Shown here in pieces: positions 1 to 8,669 of a DNA stretch of 64,000 nt. Each line of letters begins with the position of its first letter. Positions within the stretch are counted from its first letter, which is position 1. Both the position numbers and the translations under genes were made by a program. The stretch covers positions 91,887 through 155,886 of the forward strand of contig NZ_AYYM01000001.1 of the NCBI RefSeq assembly GCF_001436035.1, in the 5' to 3' direction. The notes beneath the pieces were generated by a model. The model was not told where the DNA came from. It made no database searches and saw only the letters and a program-made list of their open reading frames with translations. Source of the stretch: Fructilactobacillus sanfranciscensis DSM 20451. Lineage in GTDB: Bacteria > Bacillota > Bacilli > Lactobacillales > Lactobacillaceae.

Positions 1-1092
1 AGCAGCTTTATCAAAGGTTAATTTAACCCCTTGAAGAGCTAGGAGCTTTTGATATTGCTTTACTAAAGCATTCTTAGGTTCAGTTAGAATTTTAACTAAA
101 TCTTCTTCATCAAGCTTATTTAAAGCAGTTAAGATTGGAAGACGACCAATAAATTCAGGAATCAATCCAAATTTCATTAAATCTTCCGGAATAACTTTTT
201 GCATGATATCATCATCATTTGTAATTACAGTATGAACTGAATCAGTTCCAAACCCAATAGTTTTATTTCCTAAACGTTCACGAATAATATCTTGGATTCC
301 TGGAAAAGCTCCACCTACAATAAAGAGGATGTTTTTTGTATCAATTTTAATGAATTCTTGTTGTGGATTTTTACGTCCACCCTTTGGCGGAACATTTGCA
401 ATAGTTCCTTCAAGGATTTTAAGAAGTGATTGTTGAACCCCTTCACCAGAAACATCACGGGTAATTGAAACATTCTCGCCTTTTTTGGCAATTTTATCAA
501 TTTCATCAATATAAATAATTCCATGTTCAGCACGTTCAACGTCGAAGTCAGCGTTTTGTAATAATTTTAAGAGAATATTTTCGACATCTTCGCCAACATA
601 TCCAGCCTCTGTCAAAGTTGTAGCATCTGCAATTGCAAATGGAACGTTAATAATTTTAGCCAACGTTTGGGCGATATAAGTTTTTCCTGAACCAGTTGGT
701 CCAATCATTGCAATATTGCTTTTTTGAATTTCAGTTTCTGATTCAATAGTCTTATAGATATCTGAATCACCTTCAGTATCTTCTTGATCACGCTTTGCTA
801 ATTCTTTAATTCTCATGTAGTGGTTATATACAGCGACTGCTAATGTTTTTTTAGCCTCAGTTTGTCCAATTACATATTGATCTAAACGATCAACGATTTC
901 TTTAGGAGTTAAAACATCAATTTCTTCATCTGCACTTTGGGATTTAATTTCAGTATCCATAATTTGTTCACATAAATCGATACACTCGTTACAAATGTAA
1001 ACGCCAGGACCAGCAACAATTTTTTTTACTTGATCTTGGGATTTTCCGCAAAATGAGCATGTAACTGTTTTGTTTGTTTCATCATCAAACAT
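1..1092 (-). CDS. clpX: ClpX, ATP-binding unfoldase subunit of ClpXP (C-terminus outside window)
   Basis: I translated this edge-truncated frame directly; 364 N-terminal residues are visible and the rest lies beyond base 1. An N-terminal zinc-binding domain has Cys12, Cys15, Cys34 and Cys37. An AAA+ module follows, with Walker A GPTGSGKT at residues 131-138 and Walker [10 protein letters not shown] near 200. ClpX recognises, unfolds and feeds substrates into the ClpP peptidase in the cytoplasm. The start is the ATG behind an AGGAGA site. It lies downstream of tig but has its own promoter after the tig terminator. The Clp adaptors MecA and SpxH are encoded near the other end of the window. Confidence 0.97.
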   Translation of the reverse strand, partial: MFDDETNKTVTCSFCGKSQDQVKKIVAGPGVYICNECIDLCEQIMDTEIKSQSADEEIDVLTPKEIVDRLDQYVIGQTEAKKTLAVAVYNHYMRIKELAKRDQEDTEGDSDIYKTIESETEIQKSNIAMIGPTGSGKTYIAQTLAKIINVPFAIADATTLTEAGYVGEDVENILLKLLQNADFDVERAEHGIIYIDEIDKIAKKGENVSITRDVSGEGVQQSLLKILEGTIANVPPKGGRKNPQQEFIKIDTKNILFIVGGAFPGIQDIIRERLGNKTIGFGTDSVHTVITNDDDIMQKVIPEDLMKFGLIPEFIGRLPILTALNKLDEEDLVKILTEPKNALVKQYQKLLALQGVKLTFDKAA

Positions 1093-1140
1093 ATAAAAAA
1101 TCTCCTCATTTTTATCTAAGTCATTTTTTCAACTCTCAAA

Positions 1141-1168
1141 ACTATACCACAAAGATTTAATGTTGCAA
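1141..1168 (-). promoter_or_regulatory. Promoter of clpX
   Basis: On the minus strand a TTGCAA -35 box (1163-1168) and a TATAGT -10 box (1141-1146) are separated by 16 bases. They lie between the tig terminator and the clpX start. This is a sigma-A type call by eye. No CtsR-type heptad repeat was evident next to it. Confidence 0.65.
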
Positions 1169-1185
1169 AAGAGTTGGTTTGAAAC

Positions 1186-1222
1186 AAAAAAGTCCGTAAC
1201 GATAATCGTTAAACGGACTTTT
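1186..1222 (-). terminator. Intrinsic terminator of tig
   Basis: The arms AAAGTCCGTT and ACGGACTTT enclose an inner AACGAT/ATCGTT helix, giving one long hairpin. On the minus strand it is followed by a run of six T. It sits just past the tig stop codon. Confidence 0.85.
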
Positions 1223-1240
1223 ATTTAAAGTAATTAAACT

Positions 1241-2548
1241 TTATTTTTCATTAGATGAAGAAGCATTCTTAGAAACTTGCTTTGCGTTGTCAACAACAAC
1301 AGAAACAGCTTTTTGAATACCAATATCGTGTTTAAGCATATCATCAGATAATGCACCACGAACGGCTTCTTCTTTCATACCATATTGTTTAGCTAAGTCA
1401 GCAACTTCAGCATTTACATCATCTTCCGAAGGATTGATTTTTTCAGCTTTAACAATTGCTTCTAACACTAAACTAGTTTTAACACGTTTATCTGCCCCAG
1501 CAACGAATTGTTTCTTCAAATCATCTTTTGAAGTACCTGTCATCTTGAAGTACATATCAGCAGGAATACCTTGTTGTTGGATTCCAGCTAAGTATTGATC
1601 CATTTGACGTTCAACGTCTTCATCAAGCATAACTTGTGGAATGTCTTTTACAGTTGCATTATTAACAGCAGCATCGATAGCATCATTTTCGATTGTATCG
1701 TGAGCAGCTGCTTCTTTTTGTTCTTTTAATTCAGTCTTGATTTTTTCTTTTAATGCTTCAAGAGTATCAACGTCTTCGTCAACATCTTTAGCAAATTCAT
1801 CATCAAGTTTTGGTAATTGTTTTTCTTTCACTTCGTGAATCTTAGTTTCGAAAAGTGCTTCTTTACCAGCAAGATCTTTTTGTGGATAATCAGCAGGGAA
1901 AGTAACCTTAACTTCAACATCATCGCCAGCTTTATGACCAACTAATTGATCTTCAAAACCAGGAATAAATGAACCTGAACCTAATTCAAGAGAGTAGTTG
2001 TTAGCTTTTCCACCTTCAAAGTGGTTACCGTCAACTGAACCATCAAAATCAATAATTACTGTATCACCATCTTTAGCAGGACGATCAACTAAAACAAGTT
2101 CAGCTTGTGATTGAAGCATTGAATCTAATTTAGCATCAATGTCTTTCTTGTATACGCGAGTGTTTTGTTTTGGAACTTCTACACCTTTATATTCACCTAA
2201 TTTAACATCTGGTTTAACAGAAACATCAGCCTTAAGTACCCAAGGTTTACCTTTTTCCATTGATTCAACACTAATGTTAGGTTGACCAACTGGATCAATT
2301 CCTGCCTCAGCAACTGCTTCAGCGTAAACTTCTGGAAGCATGATGTTTAAAGCATCTTGGTACAATGCTTCTTCACCATACATTTGGTTAAATACTTGGC
2401 GTGAAACTTTACCTTTACGGAAGCCAGGTACTTTAATGTTTTTCTTGTTCTTATCAAAGGCTTTATCTAAACCTTCCTTGATTTTATCAAGGTCAATTTT
2501 AAAAGTTAATTCACCTTTATTTAATTCTTTTTTTGACCAATCAGCCAT
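1241..2548 (-). CDS. tig: Trigger factor, ribosome-associated chaperone
   Basis: Trigger factor binds ribosomal protein L23 at the exit tunnel, shields nascent chains, and has peptidyl-prolyl isomerase activity. The ribosome-binding signature GFRKGK is at residues 42-47. An FKBP-like isomerase domain lies at roughly 155-245 and a helical chaperone domain follows. An in-frame start exists 18 bases upstream, but a GGAGG at 2557-2561 sits 8 bases before the ATG at 2548, so I use MADWSKK, giving 435 residues. It has its own promoter and terminator between tuf and clpX, the usual Lactobacillaceae order. Confidence 0.97.
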   Translation of the reverse strand: MADWSKKELNKGELTFKIDLDKIKEGLDKAFDKNKKNIKVPGFRKGKVSRQVFNQMYGEEALYQDALNIMLPEVYAEAVAEAGIDPVGQPNISVESMEKGKPWVLKADVSVKPDVKLGEYKGVEVPKQNTRVYKKDIDAKLDSMLQSQAELVLVDRPAKDGDTVIIDFDGSVDGNHFEGGKANNYSLELGSGSFIPGFEDQLVGHKAGDDVEVKVTFPADYPQKDLAGKEALFETKIHEVKEKQLPKLDDEFAKDVDEDVDTLEALKEKIKTELKEQKEAAAHDTIENDAIDAAVNNATVKDIPQVMLDEDVERQMDQYLAGIQQQGIPADMYFKMTGTSKDDLKKQFVAGADKRVKTSLVLEAIVKAEKINPSEDDVNAEVADLAKQYGMKEEAVRGALSDDMLKHDIGIQKAVSVVVDNAKQVSKNASSSNEK

Positions 2549-2609
2549 TTTAAATTCCTCCAACATGAAAAATAATAAAACTTTTTCAAGTAATTTATAT
2601 ACATCTATT

Positions 2610-2638
2610 ATTCTAACTTATGCACAATAAAATGTAAA
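2610..2638 (-). promoter_or_regulatory. Promoter of tig
   Basis: TTTACA (2633-2638) and TAGAAT (2610-2615) are spaced by 17 bases on the minus strand, downstream of the tuf terminator and about 60 bases before the tig start. Confidence 0.7.
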
Positions 2639-2649
2639 CATATTCGAAG

Positions 2650-2690
2650 TAAACAAAAAAGACCAAAGACAAAGTCTTTGATCTTTTTAT
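2650..2690 (-). terminator. Intrinsic terminator of tuf
   Basis: A hairpin of about 13 pairs with one mismatch has arms reading AAAGACCAAAGAC and GTCTTTGATCTTT on the plus strand. On the minus strand it ends in a T-rich run. It lies just after the tuf stop. Confidence 0.8.
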
Positions 2691-2699
2691 AGATACATA

Positions 2700-3887
2700 T
2701 TAGTCGTCAATACTTGTAACAGTACCGGCACCAACAGTGTGTCCACCTTCACGAATAGTGAATTTAGTACCTTTTTCGATTGCAACTGGTTTAGTTAACT
2801 CAACGTGGAATGTTGTGTTATCACCAGGCATAACCATTTCAGTACCTTTATCTAATTCGATAACACCAGTAACATCAGTGGTATGGAAGTAGAATTGAGG
2901 ACGGTAGTTTGAGAAGAAAGGAGTATGACGTCCACCTTCTTCTTTACTCATGATATATACTTCAGCAGAGAATTTTTCGTGAGTTTGAACTGAACCAGGT
3001 GCAGCAAGCACTTGTCCACGAACAACTTGTTCACGGTTAACACCACGAAGTAAGGCACCAATGTTATCACCGGCTTGACCTTCATCAAGAGTTTTTCTGA
3101 ACATTTCAATACCAGTAACAGTAGTCTTCAATACGTCTTCAACAAGTCCAACGATTTCAACTTCGTCACCAAGTTTAATAACACCACGTTCGATACGACC
3201 TGATGCAACAGTACCACGACCAGTGATAGTAAATACATCTTCGATAGGCATCATGAAAGGTTTGCTTTCGTCACGTTCTGGAGTTGGGATGTATTCATCA
3301 ACAGTATCCATCAACTTCATGATTTGTTCTTCGGCTTCTTTGTCACCGTTAAGGGCTTTAAGAGCTGAACCACGGATAACTGGTGTGTTGTCACCATCGT
3401 AACCGTATTCTGATAATAAATCACGAACTTCCATTTCAACTAAGTCGATAAGTTCTTCATCATCAACCATATCAGTCTTGTTAAGGAAAACAATGATGTA
3501 ATCAACACCAACTTGTTTAGCTAACAAAATGTGTTCACGTGTTTGTGGCATAGGACCATCAGTTGCGGCAACAACTAAGATGGCACCATCCATTTGAGCA
3601 GCACCAGTGATCATGTTTTTAACATAATCGGCATGTCCAGGAGCATCGATATGAGCGTAGTGACGCTTTTCTGTTTCGTATTCGATGTGGGCAGTGTTGA
3701 TAGTGATACCACGTTCTTTTTCTTCTGGAGCAGCATCGATATCAGCAAAATCTTCAGCCTTAGCTAAACCTCTGTCTGATAAAACTTTTGAAATTGCTGC
3801 AGTTAAAGTAGTCTTCCCGTGGTCAATATGGCCAATAGTACCAATATTAACGTGGGGTTTTGTTCTTTCGTAATGTTCTTTTGCCAT
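2700..3887 (-). CDS. tuf: Elongation factor Tu
   Basis: EF-Tu is the GTPase that delivers aminoacyl-tRNA to the ribosomal A site. The G1 motif GHIDHGKT is at residues 19-26; isoleucine replaces the more common valine. DAPGH is near residue 82 and NKTD near 136, followed by the two beta-barrel domains. The length of 395 residues is normal. The ATG follows a strong AGGAGGG site. It is a single gene away from the str operon, as in many lactobacilli. Tandem promoters and a leader hairpin lie upstream. Confidence 0.99.
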   Translation of the reverse strand: MAKEHYERTKPHVNIGTIGHIDHGKTTLTAAISKVLSDRGLAKAEDFADIDAAPEEKERGITINTAHIEYETEKRHYAHIDAPGHADYVKNMITGAAQMDGAILVVAATDGPMPQTREHILLAKQVGVDYIIVFLNKTDMVDDEELIDLVEMEVRDLLSEYGYDGDNTPVIRGSALKALNGDKEAEEQIMKLMDTVDEYIPTPERDESKPFMMPIEDVFTITGRGTVASGRIERGVIKLGDEVEIVGLVEDVLKTTVTGIEMFRKTLDEGQAGDNIGALLRGVNREQVVRGQVLAAPGSVQTHEKFSAEVYIMSKEEGGRHTPFFSNYRPQFYFHTTDVTGVIELDKGTEMVMPGDNTTFHVELTKPVAIEKGTKFTIREGGHTVGAGTVTSIDD

Positions 3888-3920
3888 TATGAAACCCTCC
3901 TATTATTTTCGTAAGACGTC

Positions 3921-3958
3921 CTTTGGAGAAACCCAAAGTATCTTTACTTGTAATTATA
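3921..3958 (-). promoter_or_regulatory. tuf proximal -10 box and leader hairpin
   Basis: A TATAAT hexamer (3953-3958, minus strand) lies about 65 bases before the tuf start. Its -35 region is weak. Just downstream a hairpin CTTTGG/CCAAAG (3921-3938) would form near the 5' end of the message. A transcript-stabilising role is inference. Confidence 0.45.
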
Positions 3959-4008
3959 CTACAATTACTCGAAAAATAAAGTGGTTATCTCAAAGAATTC
4001 ACTAACAT

Positions 4009-4037
4009 ATTATATAGATTGAAACTAAATTTGTAAA
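4009..4037 (-). promoter_or_regulatory. tuf distal promoter
   Basis: On the minus strand TTTACA (4032-4037) and TATAAT (4009-4014) are separated by exactly 17 bases. This is close to the sigma-A consensus, as expected for a very highly expressed gene. Confidence 0.75.
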
Positions 4038-4055
4038 CACTAATCGCTAATTTAA

Positions 4056-4958
4056 TTAGTTAACTAGTGTTTGCATGATCGAATCAATCAGACTCAACCA
4101 TTTTAGCACATCTTTATCAGAAGTTGTTTTTGAAACATCTCCAAACATTTTCTGCATAATTACTTCAACCCACTTGTGGGGCTCAACAACCACTTGATCA
4201 ATATATGGAAACAAAATTTGCATATCAACTTTAATAATTACTTGTAATTGAGCGGCTTTAATTGGATCTTGCTGTCCAATTGTTTCATTTACCTCTCTTT
4301 GAATTTCTTTAAAAGCATTAGTTTGTTCAACATCCGCAACTTCTTTTGGAATTATTTGATGTTTAGTATTATCAATCCAAATAAAATCCACCGGTTCGTC
4401 AAATTCCAGCCTCATTAAATTATTTAACAATTGCATTCGCCAAACCGGATTAACATCTGGATCAATCAAACTGATTTTACTTCCTGCTAAATATTGTTTT
4501 ATTGGAAGTATTTCTGCATCCTTAATCACTTCTCTTTGACGATCTGCTGAAAAAGCTCCTAAATGCATAAATTCTCTTGCATTGCTTGCAATAGAATTTG
4601 GCTCCTTCATTTCATATTCTTTTTCACTTTGCTCAATTTCCTCTAATAAATTAATCTTATCTTCATTTTGCAAGCCAGTTGCAATAATTCTCAACTGGAG
4701 ATAACGATGATTTTTTTCATAAATACGAGTTAGTAATTCAAAGTTTTGCTGCAAAAAAACATCAAAATTATCTTCTACAAATCGGTTTGCACCAACGTAT
4801 TTCTGGTCCATAAATAACGTTTCACCAAGTAACAAAACTACTTGTTGATCATCTGTTTCATCATACAAATCTAACAAAATATCTGTAGCAGTATTAAAGT
4901 CATGGTTTTTAACTTCATCCTTGGCTTTTTTAAATTTTTCTAATTGTTTTTCATTCAT
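4056..4958 (-). CDS. TPR-like protein of unknown function
   Basis: This 300-residue protein is rich in acidic residues and helices. The first 100 or so residues have the alternating small/aromatic helix pattern of degenerate tetratricopeptide repeats. No signal peptide, membrane segment or catalytic motif is visible. I do not recognise a characterised homolog; genes of this kind occur between the RNase J2 gene and tuf in lactobacilli. The ATG follows an AGAGGAG site. Only 54 bases separate it from rnjB, and these contain a hairpin, so it is probably co-transcribed with rnjB. A role as a scaffold or RNA-related partner would be a guess from position. Confidence 0.75.
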   Translation of the reverse strand: MNEKQLEKFKKAKDEVKNHDFNTATDILLDLYDETDDQQVVLLLGETLFMDQKYVGANRFVEDNFDVFLQQNFELLTRIYEKNHRYLQLRIIATGLQNEDKINLLEEIEQSEKEYEMKEPNSIASNAREFMHLGAFSADRQREVIKDAEILPIKQYLAGSKISLIDPDVNPVWRMQLLNNLMRLEFDEPVDFIWIDNTKHQIIPKEVADVEQTNAFKEIQREVNETIGQQDPIKAAQLQVIIKVDMQILFPYIDQVVVEPHKWVEVIMQKMFGDVSKTTSDKDVLKWLSLIDSIMQTLVN

Positions 4959-4975
4959 TATGACTCCTCTTCATA

Positions 4976-5011
4976 ATTAAAAAGAATTGAGCAAATGCTC
5001 AATCCTTTTTA
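4976..5011 (-). terminator. Hairpin between rnjB and the TPR-like gene
   Basis: The arms AAAAAG-ATTGAGCA and TGCTCAAT-CTTTTT form a strong hairpin, followed by a short AT-rich run on the minus strand. It reads as an intrinsic terminator of rnjB. The next gene starts 18 bases later with no room for a promoter, so partial read-through or an mRNA-processing role is likely. Confidence 0.6.
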
Positions 5012-5012
5012 A

Positions 5013-6719
5013 TTAGTTTTTATTATTATTTTTAAATCGACGATGATGTTGATTAACTTCCATAATTACTGGAAGAATCACTGGACGACGATCAGTTTTC
5101 TTGTAAAGGAAAGAACTTAACTTTTCACGAACATCTTGTTTTAAATGACTCCAATCAAAATCTTTATTATCAAGATTATTTTGCACCGTTGTTTCAACTA
5201 AATCAGATGCTTCTTTTAAAAGAGCCCGATTTGATTGATCATAAACAAAACCACGTGAAGTAACTTTAGATCCTTCAACAATTTCTTTCTTTTTACGGTC
5301 AATAGTTACAACCGCAATAAAAACACCATCTTGAGAAAGCACATTTCGATCACGAAGGACAATATTTCCAATATCACCCACTCCAATTCCATCAATCATT
5401 GTATCAGAAGCAGAAACAGCTTGAGAAAGGAACATGTCGTCACCATCAAATTGAATTACATCGCCTTTGGCAGGAATAATAATGTGGTCGCTAGGAAAAC
5501 CAGCATCAATTGCAGCTTCACGTTCAGCTGCTAACTGACGATACTCTCCTTGAACCGGAATTAAGAACTTAGGATTTATCAAACTAATCATCATTTGAAT
5601 ATCACTTCTACTTGCATCACTAGATAAATCAAGTTCTTCATCAATTGATGCCACTGTTCCATCGGCTTTATAAACCATATCTCTAGTTTTTGCCCAAGCA
5701 TTATCCATTGCACGTAATGGTGACGTAGCCAACAATACTAAATCTCCTGGTTCAATTCTAAGTTTCTTATTACGTTGACTAGCCATTTTTTGAAGTGATA
5801 GCATCGCTTCACCTGGTTGTCCAACGTGAAGTATGATTGTTTGATCAGGTTTCAATTTATCTAATTCTTCAATTGATGGAACAAATATTTCTTGATCTGG
5901 AAGTTTTAATTTTCCATTTTCTATGGCAGTATCAATCATAAACTTAGATTTTTCATTAGCAACGTAAATCATTCGACCAGTTTTAGCTGCCGCATCAATA
6001 ATTTCTTGAAGTCTTAAAATGTGACCTGATAAACAAGTAATAATTACTCGTTTATTTTGATAATCAAAATTATCAATTAAAAATTCTTCAACCTTCTTTT
6101 CATCAGCCGCCTTAGAGTTATCTTCAGCATTTCTAGCATCACAAAGTAAAGCTAAAACATTTTTATTTGAAACTTCAGAAATTGATGCATAATTAGTCCG
6201 ATATTGTTCTGGAACGGTTTGATCAAACTTAAAGTCACCAGTGTAAACAACACTACCTTGTTCAGTTGAAATAACAATTCCAACTGCATCTGGGATTGAA
6301 TGAGTAACTCCAAAGAAGCTAACCGTTCCATCATCAAAAGTTATTTCACTTTTATCATTAATAATATGAAAATCATCAAATTTTTTCGATTGACGATTTT
6401 TCTTAACTAATTTTTCCGCAATCTTAATTGAAAGTTCTGTACCAAACACTGGTACATTAAATTCACTAAGAAAATATGGTAATGAACCAATTGAATCAAG
6501 ATGTCCGGAAGTTAAAAATACTCCAACAATCTTTTCTTTGTTATCCCGGAGATATGAAAAATCAGGGATTACATAGTCAATTCCTAACATATCATCTAAG
6601 GGGAACTTAGAACCACAATCAAGAATAAAAATACTACTTTCATTCACTTCAACAGCAAATAAGTCTTTGCCTTCTTCACGCACACCGCCCAGCGGTATGA
6701 TTTTAATATTCTTTTTCAT
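5013..6719 (-). CDS. rnjB: Ribonuclease J2, catalytically degenerate partner of RNase J1
   Basis: This is a beta-CASP metallo-beta-lactamase fold protein of 568 residues with the J-type C-terminal domain. It aligns throughout with the RNase J1 encoded at 22789-24477. The metal motif HGHEDH of J1 is TSGHLDS here (residues 70-76). The HTSGHGG loop has become a serine/aspartate stretch, and VHGEYR has become VQGEYR. GDFKFD and THSIPD remain. In Firmicutes J2 forms a complex with J1 and is the weaker or inactive subunit; the lost ligands fit that. It acts in mRNA turnover and 5' processing. Confidence 0.93.
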   Translation of the reverse strand: MKKNIKIIPLGGVREEGKDLFAVEVNESSIFILDCGSKFPLDDMLGIDYVIPDFSYLRDNKEKIVGVFLTSGHLDSIGSLPYFLSEFNVPVFGTELSIKIAEKLVKKNRQSKKFDDFHIINDKSEITFDDGTVSFFGVTHSIPDAVGIVISTEQGSVVYTGDFKFDQTVPEQYRTNYASISEVSNKNVLALLCDARNAEDNSKAADEKKVEEFLIDNFDYQNKRVIITCLSGHILRLQEIIDAAAKTGRMIYVANEKSKFMIDTAIENGKLKLPDQEIFVPSIEELDKLKPDQTIILHVGQPGEAMLSLQKMASQRNKKLRIEPGDLVLLATSPLRAMDNAWAKTRDMVYKADGTVASIDEELDLSSDASRSDIQMMISLINPKFLIPVQGEYRQLAAEREAAIDAGFPSDHIIIPAKGDVIQFDGDDMFLSQAVSASDTMIDGIGVGDIGNIVLRDRNVLSQDGVFIAVVTIDRKKKEIVEGSKVTSRGFVYDQSNRALLKEASDLVETTVQNNLDNKDFDWSHLKQDVREKLSSFLYKKTDRRPVILPVIMEVNQHHRRFKNNNKN

Positions 6720-6831
6720 TATTTTTACACCTCAATATATTACAGTTACTGTTTTAATTATTATCAATTATGCACTCGTTCAAAATATAACATGTAACTT
6801 TAGTGTAACATATTTAAGTAAAAAATTGGTT

Positions 6832-6866
6832 AAAAAAAGGATGAGGCAAAATGCCTCATCCTTTTT
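6832..6866 (-). terminator. Intrinsic terminator of rpsO
   Basis: A 15-pair stem, AAAAAGGATGAGGCA with its complement, closes a loop of a few bases and ends in a T run on the minus strand. It lies directly after the rpsO stop. Confidence 0.9.
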
Positions 6867-6876
6867 AAAGTTAAGA

Positions 6877-7146
6877 TTAACGACGTAATCCTAATTCTTT
6901 GATTAATTCACGGTAACTTTGAACATTTCTCTTACGTAAGTAAGTTAATAAGTTACGACGGTGACCAATTTTTTTCATAAGTCCGCGTTGTGAATGGAAA
7001 TCCTTTTTGTGTTCTTTCATATGTTCGTTAATTTCGTTGATATCTGCTGTTAAAACTGCGATTTGTACCTCAGTTGAACCAGTATCTCCTTCATGTGTAG
7101 CGAACTTTTTGATAATTTCAGTTTTTCTTTCTCTAGTTAAAGCCAT
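6877..7146 (-). CDS. rpsO: 30S ribosomal protein S15
   Basis: The 89-residue length is typical. S15 binds the central domain of 16S rRNA early in 30S assembly. The conserved [11 protein letters not shown] near residue 19, and the [11 protein letters not shown] and RRNLLTYLR stretches, identify it. The ATG follows an AAAGGTGG site. It is monocistronic with its own promoter and terminator, and is divergent from rpsT. The leader of about 80 bases contains a CTCAG/CTGAG hairpin; S15 represses its own message in several bacteria, but that is not shown here. Confidence 0.98.
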   Translation of the reverse strand: MALTRERKTEIIKKFATHEGDTGSTEVQIAVLTADINEINEHMKEHKKDFHSQRGLMKKIGHRRNLLTYLRKRNVQSYRELIKELGLRR

Positions 7147-7231
7147 TATGCTTTACCACCTTTCAATAAAAATCCCTCAGTTCTGAGTATTACGTCAGTG
7201 ACTCGTAAAACTAAGAACCAGTTACTTATTA

Positions 7232-7260
7232 AATATACAACATTCTAAACAAAATTTCAA
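7232..7260 (-). promoter_or_regulatory. Promoter of rpsO
   Basis: TTGAAA (7255-7260) and TATATT (7232-7237) are separated by 17 bases on the minus strand, about 85 bases before the rpsO start. Confidence 0.75.
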
Positions 7261-7277
7261 ACAAATCTTAGCTTGTA

Positions 7278-7306
7278 TTGCAATTATAGCTGATATTTTG
7301 TATAAT
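7278..7306 (+). promoter_or_regulatory. Promoter of rpsT
   Basis: TTGCAA (7278-7283) and TATAAT (7301-7306) have a 17-base spacer. The leader of about 55 bases includes a GTGAA/TTCAC inverted repeat just before the ribosome-binding site. Confidence 0.8.
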
Positions 7307-7364
7307 TAGGAATGTTAAAACTGTGAAGTTAGGATTAATTTCACTATGTGGAGGTGAAAAAAAT

Positions 7365-7625
7365 ATGCCAGTTATTAAATCAGCTATCGAACGTATGAAG
7401 ACTAACGAAATCGCTCGCAAAAAGAACGCTTCTGAAAAGAATCGTATGAGAACTGCTGTTAAAGAATTTGAAAAAGCTAGTGCTCAAGGTGTCAGTGATC
7501 TTGATACTTTCTACCGTAAAGCAGTTGCTGCAATTGATCATTCAAAATCAAAAGGTCTTATTAAGACTAACAGTGCCAATCGTAAGAAGTCTCACTTAGC
7601 TAACATCATGAATAAATTATCATAA
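7365..7625 (+). CDS. rpsT: 30S ribosomal protein S20
   Basis: A small basic helical protein of 86 residues that binds the 5' and 3' minor domains of 16S rRNA. Identification rests on the IERMKTNEIARKKN N-terminal region and the KGLIKTNSANRKKSHL C-terminal region. The open frame extends 42 bases further upstream, but GGAGGTG at 7350-7356 sits 8 bases before the ATG at 7365, giving the family-typical MPVIKS start. It is convergent with holA and shares a terminator with it. Confidence 0.98.
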   Translation: MPVIKSAIERMKTNEIARKKNASEKNRMRTAVKEFEKASAQGVSDLDTFYRKAVAAIDHSKSKGLIKTNSANRKKSHLANIMNKLS

Positions 7626-7626
7626 T

Positions 7627-7660
7627 AAAAAAGAACTCACTTAGTATGAGTTCTTTTTTT
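7627..7660. terminator. Bidirectional terminator between rpsT and holA
   Basis: A 13-base arm, AAAAAAGAACTCA, and its complement surround a 7-base loop, with A and T runs at the two ends. The last codons of holA run through this hairpin. Confidence 0.9.
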
Positions 7661-8669
7661 GTCCTAATTCTATTGCAAACATTTCGAAAAGTAGTTCCGG
7701 ATTATCGGTGCTACTTTTTAGTTTACATTCAATTTGAACCAAATGTAGGTAAGCGTCCTTTAAATAATTCAAAGAAAATCTTTGAGTTGATTGCATTGCT
7801 AATTTAACTCGATAAGGATGAATTTTTAAAGTTGTCGTCATCATGTTTTGACTATAACTATGTTGCATCAATATCTTAACCTGTAACAATAATCGAAAAT
7901 GACTCTCTAAAATAGCATTAATTTGAATTGGCTCTTGTTTTTGTTCTAGTAATTGATGAAAAAAATGGATTGCTTGAGTCGTTTTACCAGTTACAATGTA
8001 ATCTACTAGTGCAAAAACATTTTGATCTAATGACTTTGAAACTAACTTATCAATTACTTCAACTGTAATTTCTTTTGAATCTTTACAATAAATGAAAATT
8101 TTCTGTAATTCATTCATCATTTTGCTTAAATCACCTAATGTACGTGCATAAAATTCGTTCATTGCATCTGAATTAATCTGATAACCTTGCATTTTTACTT
8201 GGTTACGAACAAAATCAATTGTTTCACGTTCAGAAAAATCATTTAATGTAATCATTGAACTTTTAGACTTCAGTTTTTTAACAATTTTTTTTCGTCCATC
8301 TAATTTATCATAAGGAGCTAATATAATTAAAACAGTTTCAATCGATGGATTATCCAGATACTGTTCCAATTCTTCAATATTATGTTTAATCTTGCTTTTA
8401 GAATGACTACCACTTAAAAAATAGGCATTTTTAATTAAAACTAATCGTTTTTCTCCAAAAAATGGAATCGAGAGAGCATCATTAATTGCCACAGATAATG
8501 GGGTTTCTTCCATGTCAAAAGTAGCAAAATTCATAGTTTGCTCTTCTTCTGGAATAATCTTTTTAATTTGTTTCATTACTTCATTTTCCCAATAATCATT
8601 TTTCCCTGTGATTAAATAAACAGGTTCTTGATTTTTTGAAATCGTTTTTATTTTATCAATTAAGGTCAT
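7641..8669 (-). CDS. holA: DNA polymerase III delta subunit (clamp loader)
   Basis: A 342-residue protein of the HolA/YqeN family. The delta subunit opens the sliding clamp during loading in replication. The N-terminal region 'PVYLITGKNDYWENEVMKQI' is the degenerate AAA+ P-loop region of the family, followed by the conserved helical collar. It overlaps the end of comEC by 14 bases, so the two are translationally coupled. The comEC-holA pairing is standard in Bacillus and lactobacilli. Confidence 0.95.
   Translation of the reverse strand: MTLIDKIKTISKNQEPVYLITGKNDYWENEVMKQIKKIIPEEEQTMNFATFDMEETPLSVAINDALSIPFFGEKRLVLIKNAYFLSGSHSKSKIKHNIEELEQYLDNPSIETVLIILAPYDKLDGRKKIVKKLKSKSSMITLNDFSERETIDFVRNQVKMQGYQINSDAMNEFYARTLGDLSKMMNELQKIFIYCKDSKEITVEVIDKLVSKSLDQNVFALVDYIVTGKTTQAIHFFHQLLEQKQEPIQINAILESHFRLLLQVKILMQHSYSQNMMTTTLKIHPYRVKLAMQSTQRFSLNYLKDAYLHLVQIECKLKSSTDNPELLFEMFAIELGQKKNSY

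Noticed and set aside
315..539. A 74-codon minus-strand frame
   Set aside because: It lies inside clpX in a different reading frame; the clpX frame has clear motifs.
4034..4072. AAACACTA/TAGTGTTT inverted repeat around the stop of the TPR-like gene
   Set aside because: No T run follows and it overlaps the tuf -35 box, so I do not call it a terminator.
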